Below are positions 9,507 through 17,550 of a stretch of 64,000 bases of DNA, one piece after another; position 1 is the stretch's first letter, and each line of letters starts with the position of its first letter. The notes beneath the pieces are model-generated. The model saw only the letters and a program-made list of their open reading frames with translations. It had not been told where the DNA came from and ran no database searches. Made by a program: the position numbers and the translations under genes. The stretch comes from Amycolatopsis sp. 2-15 (lineage in GTDB: Bacteria > Actinomycetota > Actinomycetes > Mycobacteriales > Pseudonocardiaceae). Where the stretch lies: contig NZ_CP127294.1 in NCBI RefSeq assembly GCF_030285625.1, positions 1,746,001 through 1,810,000 of the forward strand. Direction: 5' to 3'.

Positions 9507-9812
9507 GCGACTGCGCTCGCCGGGCGAGTCGTTGCCGGGCGCGGTGCGGTCGGTGCGTCGGCTTCGGCCGGCACCCACTGCCACCGGCTCCGCGGCCGAC
9601 AGCGTCCGCGAGCTGTGGTGCCCCCGGCCGCCGGAACCGCAGCCTCGCGCCGCACTGCGGTGCCCCACCTGCCGCGGCGTCGCCTTGCTCTGCCGACCGC
9701 ATCGAGGCCGGACTACGCGGCTGCGCTTGCCAGGCAGGTCGTTACCGGGCGCGGTGCTGTCGGTGCGTCGGCTTCCGCCGCCGCCCACTCCCACCGGCTC
9801 CGCGGCCGACAG
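9507..9812 (+). repeat. Imperfect direct repeats between ABC ATPase and permease
   Basis: The 430-bp gap 9475-9904 contains two ~96-bp imperfect copies (about 9507-9602 and 9717-9812) spaced 210 bp. Both end in CCGGCTCCGCGGCCGACAG. The sequence GCGGCCGACAGCGTCC...CTGTGGTG, which is the 3' end of the ATPase gene (9445-9473), recurs at 9592-9620. Its first part recurs at 9802. The gap thus seems to have grown by duplication of the gene end. No convincing gene is seen in it. Confidence 0.7.
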
Positions 9813-9904
9813 TTCAGCGACCCCACCACTCTCATCGTCCCGCCCCGCCGCACAGCTGAGCGAGCGCGGGCAAGCGTTGACACGGCCGAAAGCGGGGCCC
9901 TTCC

Positions 9905-11182
9905 GTGGTAGCCCTCGGTACCCGCCTCCGCGTGCCCGGCCGGAAGCGCTTCGGTGGGATCTTCAGCGGCGACAGCGCCACCTTCGTCCTGATCTTCGGT
10001 GTCGGCTTCCTCTTCACCGCGTTCTTCCGCACCGACGCGTGGCACCGAGTCCTTTTCGGACCGTCCCCTGTGGACTACCCCGCCGTGCTCGGCCTGGTCA
10101 CGCTCTGCTGCGCGGTCGGCTGGCGAAGCCTGCTCAGGCGGGGCTTCGTCTGGACCGAACCGGCCGAACTCACCTGGCTGGACTTCGCCCGCGTAGACCG
10201 CCGCCGCGTGGTGGCGAGCCGGCTGGCGGGCGGGCTGACGGGTTTCGTGATCGTCGTCGCCTACCTCGCCGGGCTGATGCTGGCCGTGGGCGGCAGCTCG
10301 CTGGACCTGTGGCGCGCGGCGCTCGCCCTGGTCGTGAGCAGTGCGGTCCTCGTGTTCGCCACCGCGCGGCGCACGGCGTTGCGCGTCGACACCGCCGGGC
10401 CGGTGCTGCTGGCCGTGCTGGGCATCGTGATCGCGGGCGCGGACCTCGGGCCCATCGCGGTGCAGTACGCGGGCGGCGGCATCCTGTTGTGCGCCGTCGC
10501 GTTGTCGTTCGGCGGCGAGCCGGTCACCCGCGCGGGCCGCGCGATCCTGCTGGACGGCTGGAACGCGCGCGTGCTGCGCTCGGTCGCCGTCACGTTCCTC
10601 GACCCGATGATGATGCTGCCCGAGGCCACGGCGTCGGGCCGGTGGTCGCTGGGCCGGCCGACGCCACTCAGGCTGGCCGTCGCGGGCATCGCCGGGCGTT
10701 CGCGCTACGCGGGGATGCTGCTGCTCGTCGCGCTCGCCGTCGCGGTGGGGCACGTGGCTGTGCCGACGCTGCCGGGCTCGGTGCTCGTCGGCCTCGGGGG
10801 TTACGTCGCGCTGACCCCGTTCGGCGCCGGCCTCGGCGTGCTGTGGCGCAACCCTGGTCGCCGGCGTTGGCTCGGCTCCACGGATTCCGAGCTCGTCGTC
10901 GCCCACGGTGTGGTGCTCACCGTCGTCGCCGTCGTGTGGTCGGCGTTGCTCGCGGCCGCGCTCGCGGCGCTCGGCACGTCCGTCGACGCGCTGTCGTGGG
11001 TGACCGTCGCACTGGCTGTGCTGTCGGTGTTGCGCACGGTCACACGCAAGCCCGTCGACTACAGCAGCGCCGGATTCGTCGACACCCCAGCCGGTCCGCT
11101 GCCCGCCAACCTCGCCCGCCAGCTCTTCCGCGGACCCGACCTCCTGGTGCTCGGAATCGCGGCCCTCGCACTGCTCGGCTGA
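9905..11182 (+). CDS. ABC transporter permease, module A, 425 aa
   Basis: Polytopic membrane protein with roughly ten hydrophobic helices and no ATPase domain, expected to be the membrane partner of the ATPase at 8854. It aligns along its length with the module B permease (36489-38048). Shared landmarks are AELTWLDF/ASLTWADF, the central TAFLD/VTFLD, the LRTVTRKP/VRTVTRGP segment and the C-terminal RGPDLLVLGI/RGPDLLIIGL. Here the segment after LTWLDF runs straight into the next helix (GFVIVVAYLAGL), without the repeats found in module B. The start is GTG 9905. Transported substrate unknown. Confidence 0.8.
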   Translation: MVALGTRLRVPGRKRFGGIFSGDSATFVLIFGVGFLFTAFFRTDAWHRVLFGPSPVDYPAVLGLVTLCCAVGWRSLLRRGFVWTEPAELTWLDFARVDRRRVVASRLAGGLTGFVIVVAYLAGLMLAVGGSSLDLWRAALALVVSSAVLVFATARRTALRVDTAGPVLLAVLGIVIAGADLGPIAVQYAGGGILLCAVALSFGGEPVTRAGRAILLDGWNARVLRSVAVTFLDPMMMLPEATASGRWSLGRPTPLRLAVAGIAGRSRYAGMLLLVALAVAVGHVAVPTLPGSVLVGLGGYVALTPFGAGLGVLWRNPGRRRWLGSTDSELVVAHGVVLTVVAVVWSALLAAALAALGTSVDALSWVTVALAVLSVLRTVTRKPVDYSSAGFVDTPAGPLPANLARQLFRGPDLLVLGIAALALLG

Positions 11183-11227
11183 CCCGCGCCCGGCGGGTTA
11201 GGCTCCCACCGGACGAGAGGAGCTGAC

Positions 11228-11803
11228 GTGGGCGGTGGACACGCTCCGGGCACCGGCCGCCGGGCAACCAGCGAGTTCCCATCCGGCTGGAGCGACGAGC
11301 AGATCATCGCGGTCATCAAGGACGTCGCCAACGATCCGAGCGAACCCCGCACCCGGCAGTACAACGGCCGCTGGCGCTGCGTCGGCGAACGCTACGGCGT
11401 GCAGGTCGTGGTGCTGGTCGACCCGGAAGGCTTTGTCCACACGGGATACCCCGTCGCCGGCGACGGCGTGACCCGCAACCCGGACACCGCGCGCGACCCC
11501 GCGAACCCCACGGTGGCCGACCGCGCCGAGAATCGCATCAGCTACTTCACCGACAGCCTGCTCGACCTGCTGTCCGACCGCCTCCCGCCCGAGGACCTGG
11601 CCCACTACCGCACGCTGCAGTGGGCCGGCGAATGGGAAGAGCTCACCGACACCCTCGCCGCCCACATCACCATCGCCGACGTGCCGCTCAACCCGGACGA
11701 GACCTCGGACCTCGAGAAGCTCCTGAACTCCTTCGACCTCCCGGTGCGCGCGTGCGCGTTCATCAACGACCGGGACCACATCCTGGCGAAGCTGCGCGCC
11801 TAA
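11228..11803 (+). CDS. EndoU-type toxin domain fused to a MafI-like immunity domain, 191 aa
   Basis: Residues 2-80 look like the C-terminal EndoU nuclease domain of polymorphic toxins: GGGHAPGTGRRATSEFP at the very start, then WSDEQIIAVIKDVANDP, NGRWRCVGERYGVQVVVLV and HTGYPVAGDGVTRNP. Residues 90-190 resemble MafI-type immunity proteins (LPPEDLAHYRTLQWAGEWEE ... LEKLLNSFDLP). Normally these are separate, with the toxin at the end of a large secreted protein. Here the reading frame begins exactly at the toxin border, behind GAGAGGAG, with no trafficking domain. It may be an orphan toxin-immunity fusion or a neutralising decoy. Family assignment is from remembered sequence patterns. Its stop overlaps the convergent XRE gene by four bases. 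Confidence 0.6.
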   Translation: MGGGHAPGTGRRATSEFPSGWSDEQIIAVIKDVANDPSEPRTRQYNGRWRCVGERYGVQVVVLVDPEGFVHTGYPVAGDGVTRNPDTARDPANPTVADRAENRISYFTDSLLDLLSDRLPPEDLAHYRTLQWAGEWEELTDTLAAHITIADVPLNPDETSDLEKLLNSFDLPVRACAFINDRDHILAKLRA

Positions 11804-12081
11804 CTGGCCTGGGACATCTTGAACGCCGGGTCCGCTTCGGGGTCCTCGCACGCCGTCCGCAGCACGTCCAGCGGCACCCCCACCGCGTCGGCGATCGCCG
11901 CGACCGTGAAGAACGCCGGCGTCGGGATGCGCCCGGTCTCGATCTTCCGCAGCGTTTCCACCGAGATCCCGGCTTCCGCCGCGACGTCGACCATGCTGCG
12001 GCTCGCGCGGGCCGCGCGCAGCGCCACCCCGAGGCGCTCACCGCGGGAGCGCTCTTCGTCCGTCAACGGCACCCGAACCAT
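11800..12081 (-). CDS. XRE-family helix-turn-helix regulator, 93 aa
   Basis: Small DNA-binding protein with a Cro/C1-type HTH: RLGVALRAARASRSMVDVAA, then EAGISVETLRKIETGRIPTP with the typical recognition helix and ETG turn. About 20 residues follow the domain. The start is ATG 12081 (MVRVPLTDEER). It converges on the EndoU-like fusion gene with a 4-bp overlap of the two stops, and its promoter lies in the region rich in DnaA-box-like 9-mers. Target genes unknown; control of the neighbouring toxin-like gene is possible but unproven. Confidence 0.88.
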   Translation of the reverse strand: MVRVPLTDEERSRGERLGVALRAARASRSMVDVAAEAGISVETLRKIETGRIPTPAFFTVAAIADAVGVPLDVLRTACEDPEADPAFKMSQAS

Positions 12082-12102
12082 GCCCCGCAGTCTAGTCGAA
12101 AG

Positions 12103-12256
12103 TTGTCCACCGCCTGTGGACAACTCTGTGCACAAGGTGTGGAAACCGCCGCGGGCGACGCAACCACAACACCTGGGCGACGCCGAGGCGGCCGCCCACA
12201 GCCCCTAGACCAACACCGAAACCGCCCCCAGGCAGCTGTCCACGAGGTTGTCCACA
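12103..12256. other. Cluster of DnaA-box-like 9-mers
   Basis: Within the 372-bp gap 12082-12453 lie two exact matches to the actinobacterial DnaA box TTGTCCACA (12115-12123 reverse; 12248-12256 forward). Three near matches accompany them: TTGTCCACC at 12103, TGTGCACAA at 12127 and CTGTCCACG at 12236. The gap otherwise holds only the promoters of the XRE gene and the DUF3311/symporter pair. Confidence 0.5.
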
Positions 12257-12453
12257 GCTCGGATCCGGACACTTCCTCCCCGAAGGCCGGATTGACCGCG
12301 TCGGCGCAAGTGCCCTGGAAACTGCCCCGAAGACCGTTCCCAAGCCGTTGACCTGGGCTGATCAAATCGTTGTCCCGTTCACGTGACGGCCGTGTGGCCG
12401 AAGTTCTAGGGTCAGGCCCGTCGCGTGTTGCGTGAGTGTTAGGTGAGGTCCCG

Positions 12454-12732
12454 ATGTCCACAACAAAACCGGACGGGCGGGTGCGCGGGTTCCAGTTCAG
12501 CCCGTGGAACCTGTTGCTGATCGTCCCGCTGTTGATCCTGGTCACGCCGTTGTTCAACTTCGACGGTCCCCGGCTCTTCGGAATGCCGTTCTTCTACTGG
12601 TTCCAGCTCGTGTTCGTCGCCGCCGGCGTGCTGTGCACCGGCATCGTCTACTGGGCGACCCGCAAGGAGCCGACCACCGACGAGCCGGACAAGCTGAGCG
12701 TGGACGACCTCGACGAGGGTGAGAGCCGATGA
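12454..12732 (+). CDS. DUF3311 small membrane protein, 92 aa
   Basis: Two-helix membrane protein (WNLLLIVPLLILVTPLFNF and FFYWFQLVFVAAGVLCTGIVYWATR) of the DUF3311 type, regularly encoded directly before a sodium:solute symporter. It probably acts as a small accessory subunit, as in related cation/carboxylate symporters. The ATG start at 12454 follows AGGTGAGG. Its stop overlaps the symporter start (ATGA), so the two are translationally coupled. Confidence 0.88.
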   Translation: MSTTKPDGRVRGFQFSPWNLLLIVPLLILVTPLFNFDGPRLFGMPFFYWFQLVFVAAGVLCTGIVYWATRKEPTTDEPDKLSVDDLDEGESR

Positions 12733-14390
12733 CCATCCAGTGGGTCCAGCTGACCATCTTCATCATCCTCTTCGCGCTCGTCACCGTGCTCGGGTTCGTC
12801 GCGTCGCGCTGGAAGGCCGGCGCGAACCTCGACCACCTCGACGAGTGGGGCCTCGGCGGCCGCAAGTTCGGCGCGTGGATCACGTGGTTCCTGCTCGGCG
12901 GTGACCTCTACACGGCGTACACGTTCGTCGCCGTGCCCGCGCTGGTGTTCAGCGCCGGCGCGCTCGGCATGTACGCGCTGCCCTACACGATCGTCGTCTA
13001 CCCGATCGTGCTGCTGCCGGCGCTGCGCATGTGGTCCGTCAGCCGCTCGCGCGGCTACGTGACGCCGGCCGACTTCGTGCGCGGCCGCTTCGGTTCGCCG
13101 ACGCTCGCGTTCCTCATCGCCGTCACCGGCATCGTCGCGACCATGCCGTACATCGCGCTGCAGCTGGTGGGCCTCGAGGCCGTGCTGCGCACGATGGGCA
13201 TCAACGGCTCCGGCATCGTCGGGCACCTGCCGCTGCTGGTCGCGTTCCTGATCCTGGCGCTGTACACGTACCAGTCGGGTCTGCGCGCGCCCGCACTGAT
13301 CGCGTTCGTCAAGGACATCCTGATCTACATCGTGATCATCGTGGCGATCGTGTACCTGCCTTCGAAGCTCGGCGGCTGGGACCACATCTTCAACCAGGCG
13401 GCCACCACGCTCGCGAAGCCGAACCCGGCCACGGGCAAGCCGGCGGGCTCGATCTTGCTGACATCGGCCAACCAGCTGCAGTACGCCACGCTGGCCCTGG
13501 GCTCGGCGCTCGCGCTGTTCCTCTACCCGCACTCGCTCACGAGCGTGCTCGCCTCGCGCGGCCGCAACGTGATCAAGCGCAACATGGTCGCCCTGCCCGC
13601 GTATTCGCTGGTGCTCGGCCTGCTGGCGCTGCTCGGGTACGTCGCCATCAGCGCCGGCGTGAAGCCGCTGACCAACAACGCCACCGGCAAGCCCGACGGC
13701 AACACCATCGTCCCGCTGCTGTTCGACTCGCAGTTCGCGCACTGGTTCGCCGGCATCGCGTTCGCCGCGATCGGCATCGGCGCGCTGGTGCCGGCCGCGA
13801 TCATGTCGATCGCCGCGGCGAACCTGTGGACGCGCAACATCTACAAGGAGTACATCCGCAAGAACGCGACGCCCAAGCAGGAAGCCAAGCAGGCCAAGCT
13901 CGCGTCGCTGATCGTGAAGCTCGGCGCGGTGCTGGTGATCATCCTGATCGACCCGCAGTTCTCCATCGACCTGCAGCTCATCGGCGGCGTGCTGATCCTG
14001 CAGACGCTGCCGGCCGTCGCGCTCGCGCTGTACACGCGGTGGCTGCACAAGGCCGGCCTCATCGCCGGCTGGGTCGTGGGCATGGGCTGGGGTCTGATCA
14101 TGCTGTACGGAATCCCCAACCCCGCCAACGGAAAGCTGCACTTCGGCGGCTCGGCGCTCGCGATGGGCAACCTGTCGATCTTCGGCTGGCACCCGTTGTC
14201 GGGCACCGGCCTGGCGACGGTGCAGATCTACCCGGGCTTCGTGGCGCTGATCGCCAACGTGCTGGTCGCCGTGATCGTCTCGGCCATCGCGCACGCGGCG
14301 AAGTGGAACCCCGGCGTCGACGAGACCCAGCCGGAGGACTACCACGCGGACGAGCACGACAAGAACCTGCGGCCGATCGGCGTGCACTGA
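12729..14390 (+). CDS. Sodium:solute symporter (SSS family, monocarboxylate type), 553 aa
   Basis: Cation-coupled uptake permease with about 13 membrane helices. The N-terminal part carries the SSS pattern (DEWGLGGRKFGAWITWFLLGG, then a YTFVAVPAL helix). RSRGYVTPADFVRGRFGSP in the cytoplasmic loop and the GIGALVPAAIMSIAAANLWTRNI region are typical of the family. The DUF3311 partner points to the monocarboxylate (acetate, pyruvate, lactate) branch resembling MctP. The substrate is inferred from family and partner. A rho-independent terminator lies just downstream, inside the 3' end of the convergent gene. Confidence 0.9.
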   Translation: MTIQWVQLTIFIILFALVTVLGFVASRWKAGANLDHLDEWGLGGRKFGAWITWFLLGGDLYTAYTFVAVPALVFSAGALGMYALPYTIVVYPIVLLPALRMWSVSRSRGYVTPADFVRGRFGSPTLAFLIAVTGIVATMPYIALQLVGLEAVLRTMGINGSGIVGHLPLLVAFLILALYTYQSGLRAPALIAFVKDILIYIVIIVAIVYLPSKLGGWDHIFNQAATTLAKPNPATGKPAGSILLTSANQLQYATLALGSALALFLYPHSLTSVLASRGRNVIKRNMVALPAYSLVLGLLALLGYVAISAGVKPLTNNATGKPDGNTIVPLLFDSQFAHWFAGIAFAAIGIGALVPAAIMSIAAANLWTRNIYKEYIRKNATPKQEAKQAKLASLIVKLGAVLVIILIDPQFSIDLQLIGGVLILQTLPAVALALYTRWLHKAGLIAGWVVGMGWGLIMLYGIPNPANGKLHFGGSALAMGNLSIFGWHPLSGTGLATVQIYPGFVALIANVLVAVIVSAIAHAAKWNPGVDETQPEDYHADEHDKNLRPIGVH

Positions 14391-14400
14391 GTTCTGCGGT

Positions 14401-15072
14401 TTAGCCCACTGTGGACGGCCCCCGCACCGGGTTCGGTGCGGGGGCTTTCTCTTTGCCGATCATCGCGTTCGACACCACGTAGAGCACCACGGCGTTGAGC
14501 AGGTGCCACAGGAAATGCGTGCCGATGGGGAAGTCCCCGCACACGACACGGTCGATGGTGCGGAACGCCAGCGACAGCGCGAACACCGCGCCCGCCACCG
14601 CGAAGTGCGTCCAATACGGGTCGCGCGCATACGCGAGCACGCCCGCGAACACCGCCAGCCCGATCAACGCCGGCAGGTACAGCCCGCCGCCGAGCGCCGC
14701 CAGCGCGGCCGTGAGCACCACGAACGCGGGCGCCGCGAGCCAGGACCATTTCGGCCTCACACCCAGGAAAACCTGGGGGAACTTCGCGGCGTAGTAGAGC
14801 ACGAACACGAGGATGAAGCCGGAGTCGGCGGCCCCGCCCCAGCGCGTCGCGAGCAGGTGGAACACCGTGCTGGCCAGGAACACGAGCCCGACGAGCACCG
14901 CGAGCGTCCGCCCGGCCCGCCGCCCGTCGGCGCGCCACCACACCGCGAGGGCGGACACGAGGAACGCCAGGTTGGTGAGGTCGTTCAGCGGCTCGCCCCA
15001 CAGCCCGGGCGCGAGGCGTTCGCAGTAACCGTCCACGTATGCGGTCCAGTTCACGGGGTAAGCAAACTCCAC
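14401..15072 (-). CDS. Ceramidase-like integral membrane hydrolase, 223 aa
   Basis: Seven hydrophobic helices with the polar residues of the alkaline-ceramidase/CREST superfamily: DGYCERL near residue 15, STVFHLLATRWGG near 70, SLAFRTIDRVVCGDFPIGTHFLWH around 165-190. The paired His, Asp and Ser would bind a metal at the active site. The expected role is hydrolysis of an amide-linked lipid, but bacterial substrates are poorly defined. The GTG start at 15072 is 52 bp from the divergent AhpD-like gene. Its last codons overlap the terminator of the symporter on the other strand. Confidence 0.75.
   Translation of the reverse strand: MEFAYPVNWTAYVDGYCERLAPGLWGEPLNDLTNLAFLVSALAVWWRADGRRAGRTLAVLVGLVFLASTVFHLLATRWGGAADSGFILVFVLYYAAKFPQVFLGVRPKWSWLAAPAFVVLTAALAALGGGLYLPALIGLAVFAGVLAYARDPYWTHFAVAGAVFALSLAFRTIDRVVCGDFPIGTHFLWHLLNAVVLYVVSNAMIGKEKAPAPNPVRGPSTVG
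14418..14445 (+). terminator. Rho-independent terminator inside the 3' end of the convergent gene
   Basis: An 11-bp perfect stem (GCCCCCGCACC, loop GGGTTC, reverse complement) followed by TTTCTCTTT. It terminates the symporter transcript while lying within the last codons of the ceramidase-like gene on the minus strand. Confidence 0.85.
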
Positions 15073-15124
15073 CCGGGTGAACGCGCGGTGCCGCGGGTGG
15101 CAGATTTCCCGTTACCGTGAGGGT

Positions 15125-15694
15125 ATGAGCGACAGCCGGTTCCCCGTGACCGAACTCGAAGACCTGCCCGAAGACCTGCGTGACCGCGTGGGCGCGATCG
15201 CGGAGAAATCCGGTTTCACGCCGAACATCTTCCGCGCGCTGGGCCACCGGCCGGCGGAGCTGCGGGCGTTCATGGACTACCACGACGCGTTGATGGAGCG
15301 CGAAGACGGGCTGACGAAGGCGGAGCGCGAGCTGGTCGTCGTCGCGACGTCGGGGGCGAACCACTGCACCTACTGCATCGTCGCGCACGGGGCGATCCTG
15401 CGGATCCGCACAAAGGACCCGGAGCTGTCCGACCGGGTCGCCGCGAACCCGTGGCAGGTGGAGCTGGATGAGCGCGGCCGGGCGATCGTCGACCTCGCGC
15501 TGGCGCTCGCGCAGGATTCCGCGCTGTTCGGCGAGGCCGACCTCGAGGCGGCGCGCGACGCGGGGCTGACCGAGGACGAGATCTGGGACGTCGGCGCGAT
15601 CACGGCGCTGTTCGCGATGTCGAACCGGCTGGCGCACCTCACCGCGTTGAAGCCGAACCCGGAGTTCTTCCTGATGGGGCGTCAGAAGCGGTAG
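15125..15694 (+). CDS. Peroxidase-related enzyme of the AhpD/carboxymuconolactone decarboxylase family, 189 aa
   Basis: Carries the redox motif HCTYCIVAH with Cys81, Cys84 and His88, preceded by the conserved AERELVVVATSGAN helix. Proteins of this uncharacterised peroxidase-related class are about 190 aa, as here. The likely role is thiol-dependent reduction of peroxides; electron donor unknown. The start is ATG 15125 behind GTGAGGGT. The 3' end overlaps the convergent zinc-ribbon-like gene by 13 bp. Confidence 0.88.
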   Translation: MSDSRFPVTELEDLPEDLRDRVGAIAEKSGFTPNIFRALGHRPAELRAFMDYHDALMEREDGLTKAERELVVVATSGANHCTYCIVAHGAILRIRTKDPELSDRVAANPWQVELDERGRAIVDLALALAQDSALFGEADLEAARDAGLTEDEIWDVGAITALFAMSNRLAHLTALKPNPEFFLMGRQKR

Positions 15695-15969
15695 AACGGG
15701 CCGGGCAGGTCGCGGCTCACCTCGAAGTGGCCGCGCAGCCAGGCGCGCAGCTTGTTCATCGGCTTCGTCCAGATGCGCGGCGCCGGCCCGAAGTAGCGCG
15801 GGTCCTCGTGCGGGGTGAACGCGTCGCCGGTCAGGAGCACCACGTCGTGGCCGCGCGGGCAGTGGCCGGACACGGAGATCACGCCGCGCGTGAGGTTCTC
15901 GACCCACTCGACCTCGTCGACGCCGAGCAGGGTGCGGCGGTCGCAGACTGCGCAGTAGACAACGAACAT
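15682..15969 (-). CDS. Small zinc-ribbon-like hypothetical protein, 95 aa
   Basis: N-terminal YCAVC (Cys6, Cys9) and a later GHCPRGHD (His36, Cys37, His41) could bind one metal ion. The rest is basic and aromatic-rich (PRIWTKPMNKLRAWLRGHF). No known family recognised. Its ATG directly abuts the stop of the upstream MarR-GNAT gene, so the two are probably co-transcribed. Confidence 0.72.
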   Translation of the reverse strand: MFVVYCAVCDRRTLLGVDEVEWVENLTRGVISVSGHCPRGHDVVLLTGDAFTPHEDPRYFGPAPRIWTKPMNKLRAWLRGHFEVSRDLPGPFYRF

Positions 15970-16899
15970 CTAGAGCTCCATCCGCCAGATCTCGCCGGTG
16001 ACCGGCGGGCCGAACTCGCGGGTGGGTTCCTCGCGTTCCAGCCTGAACCCGGCGCTGCGGTAGATGCCGCGGGCGGCGTCGAGGGCCGAGAGCGTCCACA
16101 GCTCCATGGCCGCGTAGCCGCGGCCGCGGGCGAACTCGACGCACTCGTGCACGAGCCGTTTGCCGACACCGTGGCCGCGCGCGGCCGGTTCGAGCAGCAG
16201 GAGGCGCAGTTTGGCGGTGCGTTCGTCCGCGCTGGGCATGCAGAAGATGCTGCCGACGCGTTCGCCGGCGAGCTCCGCGATCCAGGCGGACTGGCGCGGG
16301 TCGTCACGGTGGTCGGCGAAATCGGCGACCACGCGGGCGACGAGGGCTTCGAAGCGTTCGTCGAGGCCGTACTCGCGCGCGTAGAGGGTGCCGTGGCGGT
16401 GGACCACCCAGCCGAGGTCACCCGGTCGCGGGGTGCGTAACACGAGCGTGGGGTCGGCGGGTTTCTCACCGACGAGCTGCGTGATGGTCCCCATCGCGCC
16501 GAGCAGGCGGCGCTGGTCTTCGTCGGGGAAACGTTCGAGGAGGCCGCCGATCTGGCGGACCGAGCGGCTGTCGAGGTCGGCGAACGCTTCGCGGCCGGCA
16601 CCGGTCAGGCGGACGATCTGGCGGCGGGCGTCTTCGCCGCTGCGTTCCCGGACGACCAGGCCGCGGCTTTCGAGCCGGCTGAGCAGCCTGCTCGCGTAGC
16701 CGCCGTCGAGATCAAGGCGTTTTCGCAGGTCACTCACGTGGAGCTCGGTTTGTTGGGCGACCTCGAACAGCACCCGCGCTTCACTCAGCGAGTACTCGGC
16801 GTTGGCCGGTCCTTCGTCGAGGACGCCGATCACCCCGGTGTACAGGCGGTTGAACGCGCGCACGGTGGCAACGCGCTCCGCCAGGCTCACGTCGTTCAT
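15970..16899 (-). CDS. Fused MarR regulator / GNAT acetyltransferase, 309 aa
   Basis: Residues 1-145 form a MarR winged helix (YSLSEARVLFEVAQQTELHVSDL, then DGGYASRLLSRLESRGLVVRE). Residues 155-309 form a GNAT acetyltransferase with the acetyl-CoA loop EPAARGHGVGKRLVHEC. Such fusions are common in actinobacteria; substrates are mostly unknown. The start is ATG 16899 behind GAGGTGG. A palindrome sits immediately upstream, fitting autoregulation. The zinc-ribbon-like gene follows with no gap. Confidence 0.9.
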   Translation of the reverse strand: MNDVSLAERVATVRAFNRLYTGVIGVLDEGPANAEYSLSEARVLFEVAQQTELHVSDLRKRLDLDGGYASRLLSRLESRGLVVRERSGEDARRQIVRLTGAGREAFADLDSRSVRQIGGLLERFPDEDQRRLLGAMGTITQLVGEKPADPTLVLRTPRPGDLGWVVHRHGTLYAREYGLDERFEALVARVVADFADHRDDPRQSAWIAELAGERVGSIFCMPSADERTAKLRLLLLEPAARGHGVGKRLVHECVEFARGRGYAAMELWTLSALDAARGIYRSAGFRLEREEPTREFGPPVTGEIWRMEL

Positions 16900-16907
16900 T
16901 GACCACC

Positions 16908-16923
16908 TCAACAAACTCGTTGA
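16908..16923. promoter_or_regulatory. Candidate MarR operator
   Basis: TCAAC-AAACTC-GTTGA, eight bases upstream of the MarR-GNAT start codon. MarR proteins bind short palindromes at their own promoters; the assignment is by position. Confidence 0.45.
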
Positions 16924-17001
16924 CGGAGTCAAGCATCGCGCCGCAAGCTGGCTCGCGCAAGGGCTTTGCCGAATCGGACAAAAGGTCCAGACATATGGAA
17001 A

Positions 17002-17044
17002 CCCCGTGATGCTGCCAGGTCGGGGGTCCGCCAGCATCACGGGG
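17002..17044 (-). terminator. Hairpin terminator downstream of the 49-aa gene
   Basis: Perfect 13-bp arms (17002-17014 and 17032-17044) around a 17-base loop, followed on the minus strand by TTTCC. A second palindrome, GGTCACTCA-TG-TGAGTGACC at 17104-17123, lies between it and the 49-aa gene. Confidence 0.6.
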
Positions 17045-17144
17045 TCGTAGTGGGTATCGATGCCGCGACGCGCGGCGTTACACCCACAGCTCTTTGTGGT
17101 CTAGGTCACTCATGTGAGTGACCCACTAACCAGTTGCGGCTGGG

Positions 17145-17294
17145 TCAGCGCATGAACGGCTGACGCGCCTGGGCGAGGGCGATGAGCTCCTGGCGCACCG
17201 TCGAGGTGGCCGCGGTGTCGATCGCCCGGTTCAGTGCCCGGCGAGTACGAGCCTCGGCGCGACGAGCACGGAGCTTGGCGGCGATGTTGCTCAT
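17145..17294 (-). CDS. Small basic protein, 49 aa
   Basis: Starts with ATG 17294 (MSNIAAKLRARRAEARTRRA) behind AAAGGGG and ends QAQARQPFMR-like (LAQARQPFMR). Almost entirely helical and strongly basic in the first half, with no membrane segment. Its own ribosome binding site, an A/T-richer upstream region (17295-17450) and a downstream hairpin indicate a real, independently expressed small gene. Function unknown; a nucleic-acid-binding or ribosome-associated role is conceivable from charge only. Confidence 0.65.
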   Translation of the reverse strand: MSNIAAKLRARRAEARTRRALNRAIDTAATSTVRQELIALAQARQPFMR

Positions 17295-17550
17295 TGTTTC
17301 TGCATCCCCTTTGGAGGTTCTCGGTGGTTGTGTCTCTAGTATGCGCCTTTTTTCACAAGGATGCCAACGAATCAGCGGTGACGTGGCTTACTTGCCGATG
17401 AATCATCGGCAGAACCCTGGTTTACGCCGGACAGATCGCGTGTCCCGGGTCACTTTGAGGTAACGGGCTAGCGGTGTATCTATATCTATAGCTTTATTGC
17501 TAGAAAACGCTAGGCAGCGTCATAGAGCGGTAGCGAACGGAAGGCGGCGC

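Noticed and set aside
12082..12453. Chromosomal origin of replication
   Set aside because: Only five boxes, no dnaA/dnaN or A/T-rich unwinding element; a DnaA-binding site is the most that can be claimed.
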